DNA of 12,090 bases from Minisyncoccota bacterium (GTDB taxonomy: Bacteria; Verrucomicrobiota; Lentisphaeria; Oligosphaerales; MVZH01). Of the stretch, positions 5,820-12,090 are shown in pieces. How positions within the stretch are numbered: position 1 is the stretch's first letter; each line of letters opens with the position of its first letter. The stretch spans positions 1 to 12,090 of the forward strand of contig JAIPIM010000096.1 in assembly GCA_021734725.1 (NCBI GenBank), read 5' to 3'. The position numbers and the translations under genes were made by a program. The notes under the pieces are model-generated. The model was not told where the DNA came from. It ran no database searches and saw only the letters and a program-made list of their open reading frames with translations.

Positions 5820-7148
5820 TTAGCGATAGCATTCGGCCATTGCCTGGTATCCTTTGTGCATCATGATTTGGTCGAGTAGGATAATGGCAGTAAAGGCTTC
5901 CGCCACGGGCCAGACACGTGAGACAATCGTAGGATCGCGGCGTGTAACAGCCGCCAGTTCTGCATTGTTCAACGTTACTTTGTCGATGGTCTGCTGAGGT
6001 TTTGCGATGGTGGGAGTCGGTTTAACAGCAAGTCGCGCAACGATATCCTGGCCTGTTGTTACGCCGCCGGTGACGCCTCCGTTATTGTTGTGACTAAATG
6101 TTACCTCTCCGTTTTTCACGCGGATCTGATCATTGCACTGGCTGCCGGTCATATCTTTCACGTGCATGCCTGCTCCGATCTCAATGGCCTTAATTGTACC
6201 GATGCTAAGCATGCGTCCCAGTTCGCCATCAAGCTTTGCGAATACGGGTTCGCCCAATCCGGGCGGTACACCTGTAGCCACGACCTCAACAATGCCACCG
6301 CTTGAATCCCCTTGATCCCTGATCTGCAAGATTTTGTCATGCATTGCCCGGGCTGCTTCCAAGTCCGGACAATTCAGGACGGGGTGAAGACCTTTCTCTT
6401 CAAGTTCACTGAGTTCTTTGTCTGTCAACGGTTTCCGGGTGATATCCGGGACCATTTTTTCAATGTCAGCGAGTACGGCAAGTTTTTGCAGAAACCGCAT
6501 GTCGGGGGTGATGCGTTGTTCTTTGTACACAAGATTATAAACGGGGTCACTGTCACGCCTGAACAGTTTAAAAGCGTTGACTTTCTGCTTGATTTGGTCG
6601 TATGGCAGGTTGGGCATACGAATGCCGGCGGCTTCTTTAACGAAGGAGAATATGTCAATGCCGTGATCTTTCAGTACGCGACGCGCAACTGCCCCGGCCG
6701 CGACGATCGTGGATGTATAGCGCCCACTGAATATGCCGGCACCGATAGCATCGTCCCATTTTCCGTATTTCTGATACGTGGCGTATGACGCGTGGCCTGG
6801 CCGCGGTGTGCGGTTGGTCACGCGATACTGCTCGATATGTTCGAAATGACGATCCAGGTTGGGTATCAGTATGGTAAGAGGAGTGCCGTTGGTATATCCT
6901 TCGTTCTTCACCCCTTTCATTGTATCAGCTGCGTTGGTCCCCGTATAAATGATGGGGATATCCGGTTCTCGCCGAGGCGAGGATAACTCGCCTTGTCCCG
7001 GTTTTCGCTGCAACAGTTCCGCATAGATTTCCTGTTCCTCAAAATAGAGGCCGGGCGGAACGCCTTGGATATGTGCCAACAGTCCGCTTTGGTAGGACCC
7101 GCCGCCAACGGCCACCTGAAACATGCGCCCATAGCTGCAACCCAGCAT
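5820..7148 (-). CDS. aroC: Divergent chorismate synthase-like protein
   Basis: Chorismate synthase converts EPSP to chorismate with reduced FMN, the last shikimate-pathway step. The 442-residue product aligns along its length: N-terminal MLGCSYGRMFQV, RKPGQ (48-52), RREPD (59-63), NGTPLTILIPN (87-97), RPGHA (116-120), SGRYT (141-145), DSSGGIVEVVATGVPPGLGEP (281-301), HNNNGGVTGG (353-362), AVKPTPTI (374-381) and RRDP (403-406). Three points are odd. The GESHG motif reads GGSYQ (16-20), replacing the usual catalytic His with Tyr19. The usual GRxSARET reads GIFSGRYT. The segment between about 165 and 260 is roughly 50 residues longer than in typical AroC (about 360-390 residues in total). The second catalytic His (H119) and the late Asp (D405) are kept. 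The start is set by a strong GGGAGAAG, although the frame stays open further upstream. It could be a true AroC variant or a relative with another substrate. Confidence 0.8.
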   Translation of the reverse strand: MLGCSYGRMFQVAVGGGSYQSGLLAHIQGVPPGLYFEEQEIYAELLQRKPGQGELSSPRREPDIPIIYTGTNAADTMKGVKNEGYTNGTPLTILIPNLDRHFEHIEQYRVTNRTPRPGHASYATYQKYGKWDDAIGAGIFSGRYTSTIVAAGAVARRVLKDHGIDIFSFVKEAAGIRMPNLPYDQIKQKVNAFKLFRRDSDPVYNLVYKEQRITPDMRFLQKLAVLADIEKMVPDITRKPLTDKELSELEEKGLHPVLNCPDLEAARAMHDKILQIRDQGDSSGGIVEVVATGVPPGLGEPVFAKLDGELGRMLSIGTIKAIEIGAGMHVKDMTGSQCNDQIRVKNGEVTFSHNNNGGVTGGVTTGQDIVARLAVKPTPTIAKPQQTIDKVTLNNAELAAVTRRDPTIVSRVWPVAEAFTAIILLDQIMMHKGYQAMAECYR

Positions 7149-7152
7149 AATA

Positions 7153-7160
7153 CTTCTCCC
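7153..7160 (-). promoter_or_regulatory. Ribosome binding site that fixes the aroC-like start
   Basis: On the minus strand GGGAGAAG precedes the ATG at 7148-7146, with GGAG seven bases from it. This ATG also aligns with the normal AroC N-terminus (M-x-G-x-S-[FY]-G), so the open reading upstream to 7349 is not needed. Confidence 0.8.
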
Positions 7161-7357
7161 GATGTGCCCTGTGCATTTAGTTAAGGATGAGGGATGTTTC
7201 CCGGTGGTAAGAATCAGGCTTGCAGACACTCCCACGGGATCACGCCCAGACCGTACAATAACCGGTGCTTGTTGTTTTGCCATACCAGTTGCCATGCCGA
7301 TCTCGGTCGGTTGGATATACGCTTGCAGACGTCTATGTTGTGCAGGCACTCAGTACT

Positions 7358-7361
7358 GGAG
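7358..7361 (+). promoter_or_regulatory. Ribosome binding site for O-antigen ligase-like gene
   Basis: GGAG at 7358-7361 lies ten bases before the ATG at 7372. It supports this start over in-frame starts further upstream, which would overlap the aroC-like gene's start region. Confidence 0.6.
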
Positions 7362-7371
7362 ACGCATTCAA

Positions 7372-9987
7372 ATGATACGCAAGGTACAACCTTCCGCTCA
7401 GAAGCAGCAGTTGAATACTACTTGCGCGGCTGGAGGCCGGGCGGACGATGGCCCGGTGCCTGATTGTGGTGGTGTTCGGCGCTGGTTGCCTTGGGTGCTT
7501 CTCTTCAGTGCTTACCCTCTTGCATTGGCATGGCCTTCGGGAAGTGGGATCCCCCTGCGATTTTTCCTTACGTTTCCCACCTTTCTGTGGCTTTCTCTTT
7601 TCTGCTTGGCTGCCGCGCTTTGCTTCAGGTTGGTGCCGACAGGACGGTCGAGATTCGTTAAGGACATATCGTGGTTGCAGAAGGCGGACATGTTGCAGGC
7701 CTTGCTCTTTGCAGTAGTGGCGCTGTGCTTCATCAGTGGTGGGGTTTCGATGCGCTTTCAGGCTAGAGCGGTGCTTACAGCCATTGGGTACTTTGCGATA
7801 CCGTTCTACGTTATGTCATGTTCCAGGCGCTGCCTAGTGCGCCGCGTGGGGCATGTCTTTACGGTGCTCTGGCTTGTTCACGTGGGGCATTGTCTGCAGC
7901 AGCTTGCGGTTGATGCGCAAGTCGTTGGTATTGCCGGCAACAGGAACTGGATGGCGGCATTGGCATTGGCGCTCACGCCTTGGCCTTGGTATTCCGTCCA
8001 CAAGCTTACCATTGACCGTTGTCCAAGGGTTAGGCGGGCTTTTTTGGCGACAGTTGGTGCCCTGTCTGGGGTGGCCACAGTGATGGTACTTTACCATGGC
8101 AGCAGCCGTGCGGCGTGGCTGGCCGGCGGTGTCTATCTGGTGCTTTTTATCGGCATAGGAAGCCTGCGTTCGATAAAGCATCGAGTTGCCGTGTTGCTTG
8201 TGCTTGCCGGCGTCATGGCGGGCCTGGTCATTTACTATTACGGCTCTATTCAGAGAGCTATAGAGGAGGATATTCGCCTGCCGTTATGGCGACAGACCTT
8301 GGTGCTTGTGGCGGACCACCCCTGGCTGGGTGTGGGCCCCGGTAATTTTCGCCGAGAATTTCCTCGTTATCGTTCACCGGCCCATACGCGACGGCGTGTT
8401 GCGGGGGCGGTTACAGAGCATCCGCACAATCAACTCCTGCATATGGCGGCCATACTGGGTGTGCCACTGGCATTGCTTTGGTGTGTGCTGCTGTTTCCCT
8501 TGTTTAAGCGACCGGGTCCCGGGTACTTCTGGTGGTACGTGCATTTCTCGGCGTTTATTCTTATTTTTCACAGCTGTTTTGACACGACACTTGTTCGGCC
8601 GCCAACGTCACTGTTAGGGCTCATATTGTTGGGGTTGCTCTGGCGGCGTCATGTGGCAGGTCGTTTGGAGGGGCATTGGCCGCACCGGCCACTGCGGTGG
8701 AGTACGTGTGTGGTCCGCTGGGCATTTGTTGGTTTGGCCCTGTTTTGGGGAGGGCAGCAGATGGCTGCCGATTGGTTTTTCCGCAAAGGCGTTCTATTAC
8801 GTTCCAGGCGCTTGCCACGCCAGGCCTACGCTGCGTTTGCCACCGCGTCCGAGATACAACCGCGACTGTTACGGGCTCATGGATATGCCGGTCGACTGGC
8901 GGCGGAATCTCTTGGTAAACCCAGGGCAGCGTTATCTCATTTTGCTGCTGTACGTGAAGAGGAACCTTATTTTGGTCACATCAATGCCGAAATTGGGCTT
9001 GCCCTTGGAAATATGGGCAAACACGGGCAAGCTCTGTCGTTTTTCGAATGTGACGCCCAATTGTTCCCTCACGACAGTTTTGCTCAGTCGCGCTTGATTC
9101 GGGCCAAAATACTTGTGAATGACCGTCATAATGTCGGGCAGATCGTTGACCGATTGCGGGCGGCGCGCTGGCATACATTGCGGATGGCCTATGGTGAGGA
9201 TACCGCCAAAGGGATTATACAATCGTGGTATGCTGCTGTCGGGCGGAGCGATACGGAGACTGCACTGCGCCTGGCGGCAGCTTTGGCACGCCCATTTTCT
9301 GTACAGTCACCCGCGGAACCCGGTATCAAGCAGGCACTTGACAGTCAAGAGGCGGCTGAAGTACACTGCACATGGCATTTCGATCAGCTGGATGTCGCGG
9401 TTTGGGACCGAAACCACCGTTGGTCTGAGTTTGTTGCGCCCTATTCAGGGGGCAGCCTTGAGGATTTGGTGGCAGCGGTTCTGGTCTCTGGCGATTCAGG
9501 AGGTGTGGATATTCGTGACCAGGTGCCAAAGGCGTTCGATGGGTACCCTGAGTACACGCTTGCTGGTATCCTGCGTCAATCAGGGTATGAAGTGGGCTTG
9601 GTTGCCGACCAGCATAAGCGGAGCACGGGGATTTTAGAGGTTCGCACGGGGAAACGTGTGTGGCTTGTGAGTGCGTTGACGAATCGGCTGGCAATTGGAC
9701 GGGACTGGCGGGATTTAGAGCAAGACGGGCAATTGCGTCAGGATCTGGGGCTTGCTTGCCATGGTGACCATGTACTCCGGCTTGTGTTGCCGGTAGACCG
9801 TAATGCATTCTGTATGAGGAACCAGATAGTGGACGATTTATTAAGAGAAGGAATATCTTCGAAGGCGTTTCGCGTGGCGGAGTCACCCACGTTGTGCTTG
9901 TGGCGTTACGAAGCTTTGCTTGCCGCAGTTGGGGACGCCGAATCCATACCGAGTATATCGTTAAGCCTTTTGCCTGCATCGCCTTGA
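7372..9987 (+). CDS. O-antigen ligase/polymerase-like membrane protein with TPR-like tail
   Basis: The 871-residue protein has two parts. Residues about 34-465 form some 12-13 hydrophobic segments. They carry the Wzy/WaaL (O-antigen ligase) pattern: YHGSSRAAW (from 241) before membrane segments, then a periplasmic-type loop with RLPLWRQTL, HPWLGVGPGNF (316-326), Y and R residues, EHPHN (349-353) and a helix ILGVPLALL. This family joins or polymerises lipid-linked glycans at the outer face of the inner membrane. Residues about 470-580 contain two or three TPR-like helix pairs (AYAAFATASEIQP, ALSHFAAVREEEP, HGQALSFFECDAQLFP). The last 290 or so residues match nothing I recognise; they appear soluble, with mixed alpha/beta composition. 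No other polysaccharide gene lies beside it, so the acceptor glycan cannot be told. Alternatives are a polymerase or a protein O-oligosaccharyltransferase of the same fold. The starting ATG is supported by GGAG. Confidence 0.85.
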   Translation: MIRKVQPSAQKQQLNTTCAAGGRADDGPVPDCGGVRRWLPWVLLFSAYPLALAWPSGSGIPLRFFLTFPTFLWLSLFCLAAALCFRLVPTGRSRFVKDISWLQKADMLQALLFAVVALCFISGGVSMRFQARAVLTAIGYFAIPFYVMSCSRRCLVRRVGHVFTVLWLVHVGHCLQQLAVDAQVVGIAGNRNWMAALALALTPWPWYSVHKLTIDRCPRVRRAFLATVGALSGVATVMVLYHGSSRAAWLAGGVYLVLFIGIGSLRSIKHRVAVLLVLAGVMAGLVIYYYGSIQRAIEEDIRLPLWRQTLVLVADHPWLGVGPGNFRREFPRYRSPAHTRRRVAGAVTEHPHNQLLHMAAILGVPLALLWCVLLFPLFKRPGPGYFWWYVHFSAFILIFHSCFDTTLVRPPTSLLGLILLGLLWRRHVAGRLEGHWPHRPLRWSTCVVRWAFVGLALFWGGQQMAADWFFRKGVLLRSRRLPRQAYAAFATASEIQPRLLRAHGYAGRLAAESLGKPRAALSHFAAVREEEPYFGHINAEIGLALGNMGKHGQALSFFECDAQLFPHDSFAQSRLIRAKILVNDRHNVGQIVDRLRAARWHTLRMAYGEDTAKGIIQSWYAAVGRSDTETALRLAAALARPFSVQSPAEPGIKQALDSQEAAEVHCTWHFDQLDVAVWDRNHRWSEFVAPYSGGSLEDLVAAVLVSGDSGGVDIRDQVPKAFDGYPEYTLAGILRQSGYEVGLVADQHKRSTGILEVRTGKRVWLVSALTNRLAIGRDWRDLEQDGQLRQDLGLACHGDHVLRLVLPVDRNAFCMRNQIVDDLLREGISSKAFRVAESPTLCLWRYEALLAAVGDAESIPSISLSLLPASP

Positions 9988-9998
9988 TTTTGGCAAGT

Positions 9999-10028
9999 TT
10001 GCCGGTTCTGAGTGAGTTGTGCTATAGT
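9999..10028 (+). promoter_or_regulatory. Candidate sigma70 promoter with extended -10
   Basis: TTGCCG (9999-10004) and TATAGT (10023-10028) are separated by 18 bases. The -10 is preceded by TGC, giving the extended -10 form TGnTATAGT. It would start transcription near 10035 and give a leader of about 160 bases before the glycosyltransferase gene. The -35 overlaps a small palindrome, GGCAAGTTTGCC (9992-10003), which could be an operator or chance. Confidence 0.5.
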
Positions 10029-10065
10029 ATGATGCTTGTGTTTGCTCGAGTCTTACCGCCATAGG

Positions 10066-10134
10066 GTCCGCGAATGGCTCGGTTCCAGGGGAAAAACACG
10101 CGAATTCCGGTGGCCCCCCCGACGGTTTGCGGAC
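10066..10134 (+). promoter_or_regulatory. Candidate structured 5' leader of glycosyltransferase gene
   Basis: GTCCGCGAAT (10066-10075) can pair with GTTTGCGGAC (10125-10134): ten consecutive pairs, two of them G-U. The 49 bases enclosed hold a GGGG (10088-10091) that can pair with part of a run of seven C (10114-10120). The element lies inside the predicted transcript leader and ends about 45 bases before the ribosome binding site. It matches no riboswitch class that I recognise. Confidence 0.3.
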
Positions 10135-10194
10135 AGGGCTCTTTCAGGCGGTTGATTCGACCCAACAAAAAGTTCCAGAGGAGGGCAGAGCGTT

Positions 10195-11583
10195 ATGACA
10201 GCGAATGATTCTTCCATGAAAAACGAACATGACATTGAGTTGCAGCCGCCCCCGACGCATCATCATCGTAAGGGCCGGCGTCAACGTATTGCCATGGTTT
10301 CCACGCATGGCTACGTAGCGGCGGATCCACCCCTGGGAGCGCCGGACACTGGCGGTCAGGTGGTGTATGTGCTTGAACTTTCCCGTAAGCTGGCCGAACT
10401 CGGCTATGAGGTGGACATTTATACGCGGCAGTTTGAGGAGCAGTCCGCGATCGAACCTGTTGAAGAGCATGTTCGTATTGTGCGCCTTCCCTGTGGCGGT
10501 AATGCGTTCATCCCCAAAGAGTTTCTTTGTGAAAGCCTGCACGAATGGGCGGAGAATGCATTGCGTTTCATTCGGAAAGAGGATCTTGACTATCAGTTCA
10601 TCAACAGTCACTACTGGGACGGTGGGGTTGCCGGGCAGGAATTGGCTGATACCTTGGAAGTTCCGCATGTACATACGCCGCATTCTCTGGGCGTTTGGAA
10701 GAAGCGGAACATGCAGGAGGATGCTCCGGAGGAAGAACGACATTTCGACGAAAAATACAACTTCACGAGCAGAATTCACCATGAAAAACTGCTCTATCGT
10801 GAGAGCTATCTAGTGATTGCAACGTCACCCATCCAGTTGGATATCCTCCGCCGAGATTATGATCTTGGACGTGACGATGTGCGTATGATCCCGCCTGGTT
10901 ACGACGACAGCCGGTTCTTTCCTGTGGGCGAAGCTACGCGTCAGGCTACGCGTGAAGACTACGGGTACGATGGAAAGGTCGTGGCGTGTGTTGGGCGTTT
11001 GGCACGGAACAAGGGATTCGATTTGTTGATTCATGCCTTTAGCGTGGTCGCCGAACGGATACCTCAAGCACGTTTGCAGATGGCTGTTGGTGCGGAGTCA
11101 TCAGATCCCGGTGACAGTGAAATGCTCGAAGAACTTTTCACGCTGGTGCGGGATTATGAACTCGAAGACCGAGTCACGATCACAGAGTCGCTGCCCGACG
11201 AAGAAATGGCTGATTTCTATCGGGCCGCCGATGTATTTGCCTTGCCCAGTCGGTACGAGCCATTCGGCATGACGGCCATTGAGGCTATGGCCTGTGGAAC
11301 GCCGGCGGTAATCACGGTCAACGGCGGTCTTTATCGTGCTGTAACTTACGGGCGAGATGCACTGTACGCCGACAGTTTCGACAAGTACGATTTCGGCATC
11401 ACTCTTATGAAAGTCCTGAAATACGGTCGGCTACGGCAGGATTTGGGGCGTGAAGGGGCTCGACGTGTCCGCAGTCTTTTCACATGGACGGGGATTGCAC
11501 AGCAACTCTTACGTGCTGTGGAAGGTCGCAGCGGTCCGACTCTGAAGATTGCAGAGTTTGACGAAGAAAAGTTTGAGTTATGA
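10195..11583 (+). CDS. mfpsA: Mannosylfructose-phosphate synthase-like GT4 glycosyltransferase
   Basis: The 462-residue cytosolic enzyme is a GT-B retaining glycosyltransferase of the sucrose-phosphate synthase superfamily. The N-terminal acceptor domain has STHGYVAADPPLGAPDTGGQ (36-55, with the GGQ loop), IYTRQFE, NSHYWDGGVAGQ and HTPHSLG (160-166). The C-terminal donor domain has VGRLARNKGFD (R268 and K273, diphosphate contacts) and the E-x7-E motif YEPFGMTAIEAM (E355, E363). From memory, the STHGYVAA-PPLGA-DTGGQVVYVLEL run and the SLFTWTGIAQQLL ending follow Agrobacterium mannosylfructose-phosphate synthase closely, more than true sucrose-phosphate synthases. The reaction would be GDP-mannose plus fructose 6-phosphate to mannosylfructose phosphate. 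Sucrose-phosphate synthase remains possible. The ATG at 10195 has a strong GAGGAGGG. The stop overlaps the next gene's start, so the two are translationally coupled. Confidence 0.8.
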   Translation: MTANDSSMKNEHDIELQPPPTHHHRKGRRQRIAMVSTHGYVAADPPLGAPDTGGQVVYVLELSRKLAELGYEVDIYTRQFEEQSAIEPVEEHVRIVRLPCGGNAFIPKEFLCESLHEWAENALRFIRKEDLDYQFINSHYWDGGVAGQELADTLEVPHVHTPHSLGVWKKRNMQEDAPEEERHFDEKYNFTSRIHHEKLLYRESYLVIATSPIQLDILRRDYDLGRDDVRMIPPGYDDSRFFPVGEATRQATREDYGYDGKVVACVGRLARNKGFDLLIHAFSVVAERIPQARLQMAVGAESSDPGDSEMLEELFTLVRDYELEDRVTITESLPDEEMADFYRAADVFALPSRYEPFGMTAIEAMACGTPAVITVNGGLYRAVTYGRDALYADSFDKYDFGITLMKVLKYGRLRQDLGREGARRVRSLFTWTGIAQQLLRAVEGRSGPTLKIAEFDEEKFEL

Positions 11584-12090
11584 CCTCGTTTAAGCTTCTC
11601 GCCTCGGATCTTGACGGCACTCTTCTCGGCAAGCCCGATGCCACTCTGGCATTCGGGCATGCATGGCGTGAGATACCGGCCAAAGTCCGGCCAAAGCTGT
11701 GCTACCTCACAGGACGCATCATTGGCGACGCTCTGGATACTGTTAAGTATTCGGACTTGCCTGCTCCCGATTACCTGATTACGGGTTCGGGGACGTGTGT
11801 CTATAACCGCCGCAAAAAGACGGTAGTGAAGGCGTTTTCAGAGATTTTCGAGGAGACTTGGGATCGACGCCGGATTGAGACTGTATTATCAACCAACCCG
11901 CGCATAAGAAAGCGTCGTCCTCATCATCAAGGCCGCTACAAGTCCAGCTGGTGCCTGGAAGACGCCGCGGAGCAGGAAATCGACGGGCTTCGTGAGTGTC
12001 TTGAGCGCGAGGGACTTGATGTTGTCGTGCATTATTATCCGGAAGACAGCGCACTGGATGTGCTGCCTCCTCACGCAGATAAAGCAAATG
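11580..12090 (+). CDS. mfpsB: Mannosylfructose/sucrose-phosphate phosphatase-like HAD protein, 3'-truncated
   Basis: The frame opens at an ATG overlapping the preceding TGA (ATGA) and stays open for 170 codons to the window edge, so the C-terminus is missing. It shows HAD motif I DLDGTLLG (nucleophile D10, acid/base D12), LTGR (43-46, motif II region), PDYLITGSGTCVY (63-75), a sugar-binding KSSW (121-124), and LDVLPPHADKAN with the motif III lysine K168. These fit the sucrose-phosphate phosphatase (S6PP) family, to which mannosylfructose-phosphate phosphatase belongs. The enzyme would remove phosphate from the product of the upstream synthase and make disaccharide formation irreversible. Motif IV lies beyond the window or is not visible. 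The coupling with the synthase is the main support for the specific name. Confidence 0.8.
   Translation, partial: MTSFKLLASDLDGTLLGKPDATLAFGHAWREIPAKVRPKLCYLTGRIIGDALDTVKYSDLPAPDYLITGSGTCVYNRRKKTVVKAFSEIFEETWDRRRIETVLSTNPRIRKRRPHHQGRYKSSWCLEDAAEQEIDGLRECLEREGLDVVVHYYPEDSALDVLPPHADKAN

Larger units (their letters stand above)
7149..7371. other. Divergent intergenic region, aroC-like and O-antigen ligase-like genes
   Basis: This 223-base region lies between two divergently transcribed genes and should carry promoters for both. On + a TACAAT hexamer at 7254-7259 is a fair -10 element, but I could not find a good -35 at 16-18 bases. No confident promoter was found on the minus strand. Both flanking reading frames run open through it, which I regard as coincidental. 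Confidence 0.4.

Noticed and set aside
6312..6788. 158-residue + strand frame inside the AroC-like gene
   Set aside because: It lies wholly opposite a gene with clear family motifs and looks like a shadow frame.
7218..7330. GCTTGCAGAC repeated at 7218-7227 and 7321-7330
   Set aside because: A ten-base match in a region of this size can occur by chance and no wider similarity surrounds it.
7149..7349. 67-residue N-terminal extension of the AroC-like protein
   Set aside because: AroC proteins start at the M-x-G-x-S-Y-G motif. That ATG has a strong ribosome binding site, and the extension has no family similarity.
7162..7371. 70-residue N-terminal extension of the ligase-like protein
   Set aside because: It would overlap the intergenic region antisense to the AroC extension. 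The ATG at 7372 has GGAG upstream and is followed directly by the membrane segments.
11779..12087. Minus-strand frame near the window end
   Set aside because: It is antisense to the phosphatase gene, whose motifs run through the same bases to the edge.

Overview
The window is bacterial chromosome. It opens inside the spc ribosomal-protein operon and ends inside a sugar-phosphate phosphatase gene. The spc part (1-4727, all on +) runs rplE(partial)-rpsN-rpsH-rplF-rplR-rpsE-rplO-secY. rpmD (L30) is missing from its usual place between rpsE and rplO. S14 is the short zinc-ribbon type. L15 has an ARSGY..FEGG segment that resembles PVC-superphylum sequences. I therefore lean weakly towards a PVC-type bacterium (Verrucomicrobia, Lentisphaerae or Kiritimatiellota-like). 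This is inference from remembered family features, not from a search.

After secY the usual continuation (adk/map/infA/rpmJ/rpsM) is absent. A tRNA-dihydrouridine synthase (4749-5711, +) follows within about 20 bases. It converges on a chorismate synthase-like gene on the minus strand (5820-7148). That protein has the AroC fold signatures, but the GESHG motif reads GGSYQ, so a catalytic histidine is replaced by tyrosine, and there is an enlarged central segment.

A 223-base divergent gap separates it from a large + strand gene (7372-9987). This encodes a polytopic O-antigen ligase/polymerase-like membrane protein with TPR-like repeats and an unrecognised C-terminal region of about 290 residues.

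Next, behind a plausible extended -10 promoter and a roughly 160-base leader, lies a two-gene unit. The first gene is a GT4 glycosyltransferase that closely resembles mannosylfructose-phosphate synthase (10195-11583). The second overlaps it by 4 bases (ATGA) and is a HAD phosphatase of the sucrose/mannosylfructose-phosphate phosphatase family, cut by the window end (11580-12090). Together they would make and dephosphorylate a non-reducing disaccharide phosphate, probably a compatible solute.

Most spc gaps are 18-30 bases. Three are long (rplF-rplR 88, rplR-rpsE 79, rplO-secY 105), and each contains a hairpin or a direct repeat. No tRNA, rRNA, CRISPR array or insertion sequence was seen. No gene-free stretch exceeds 300 bases.
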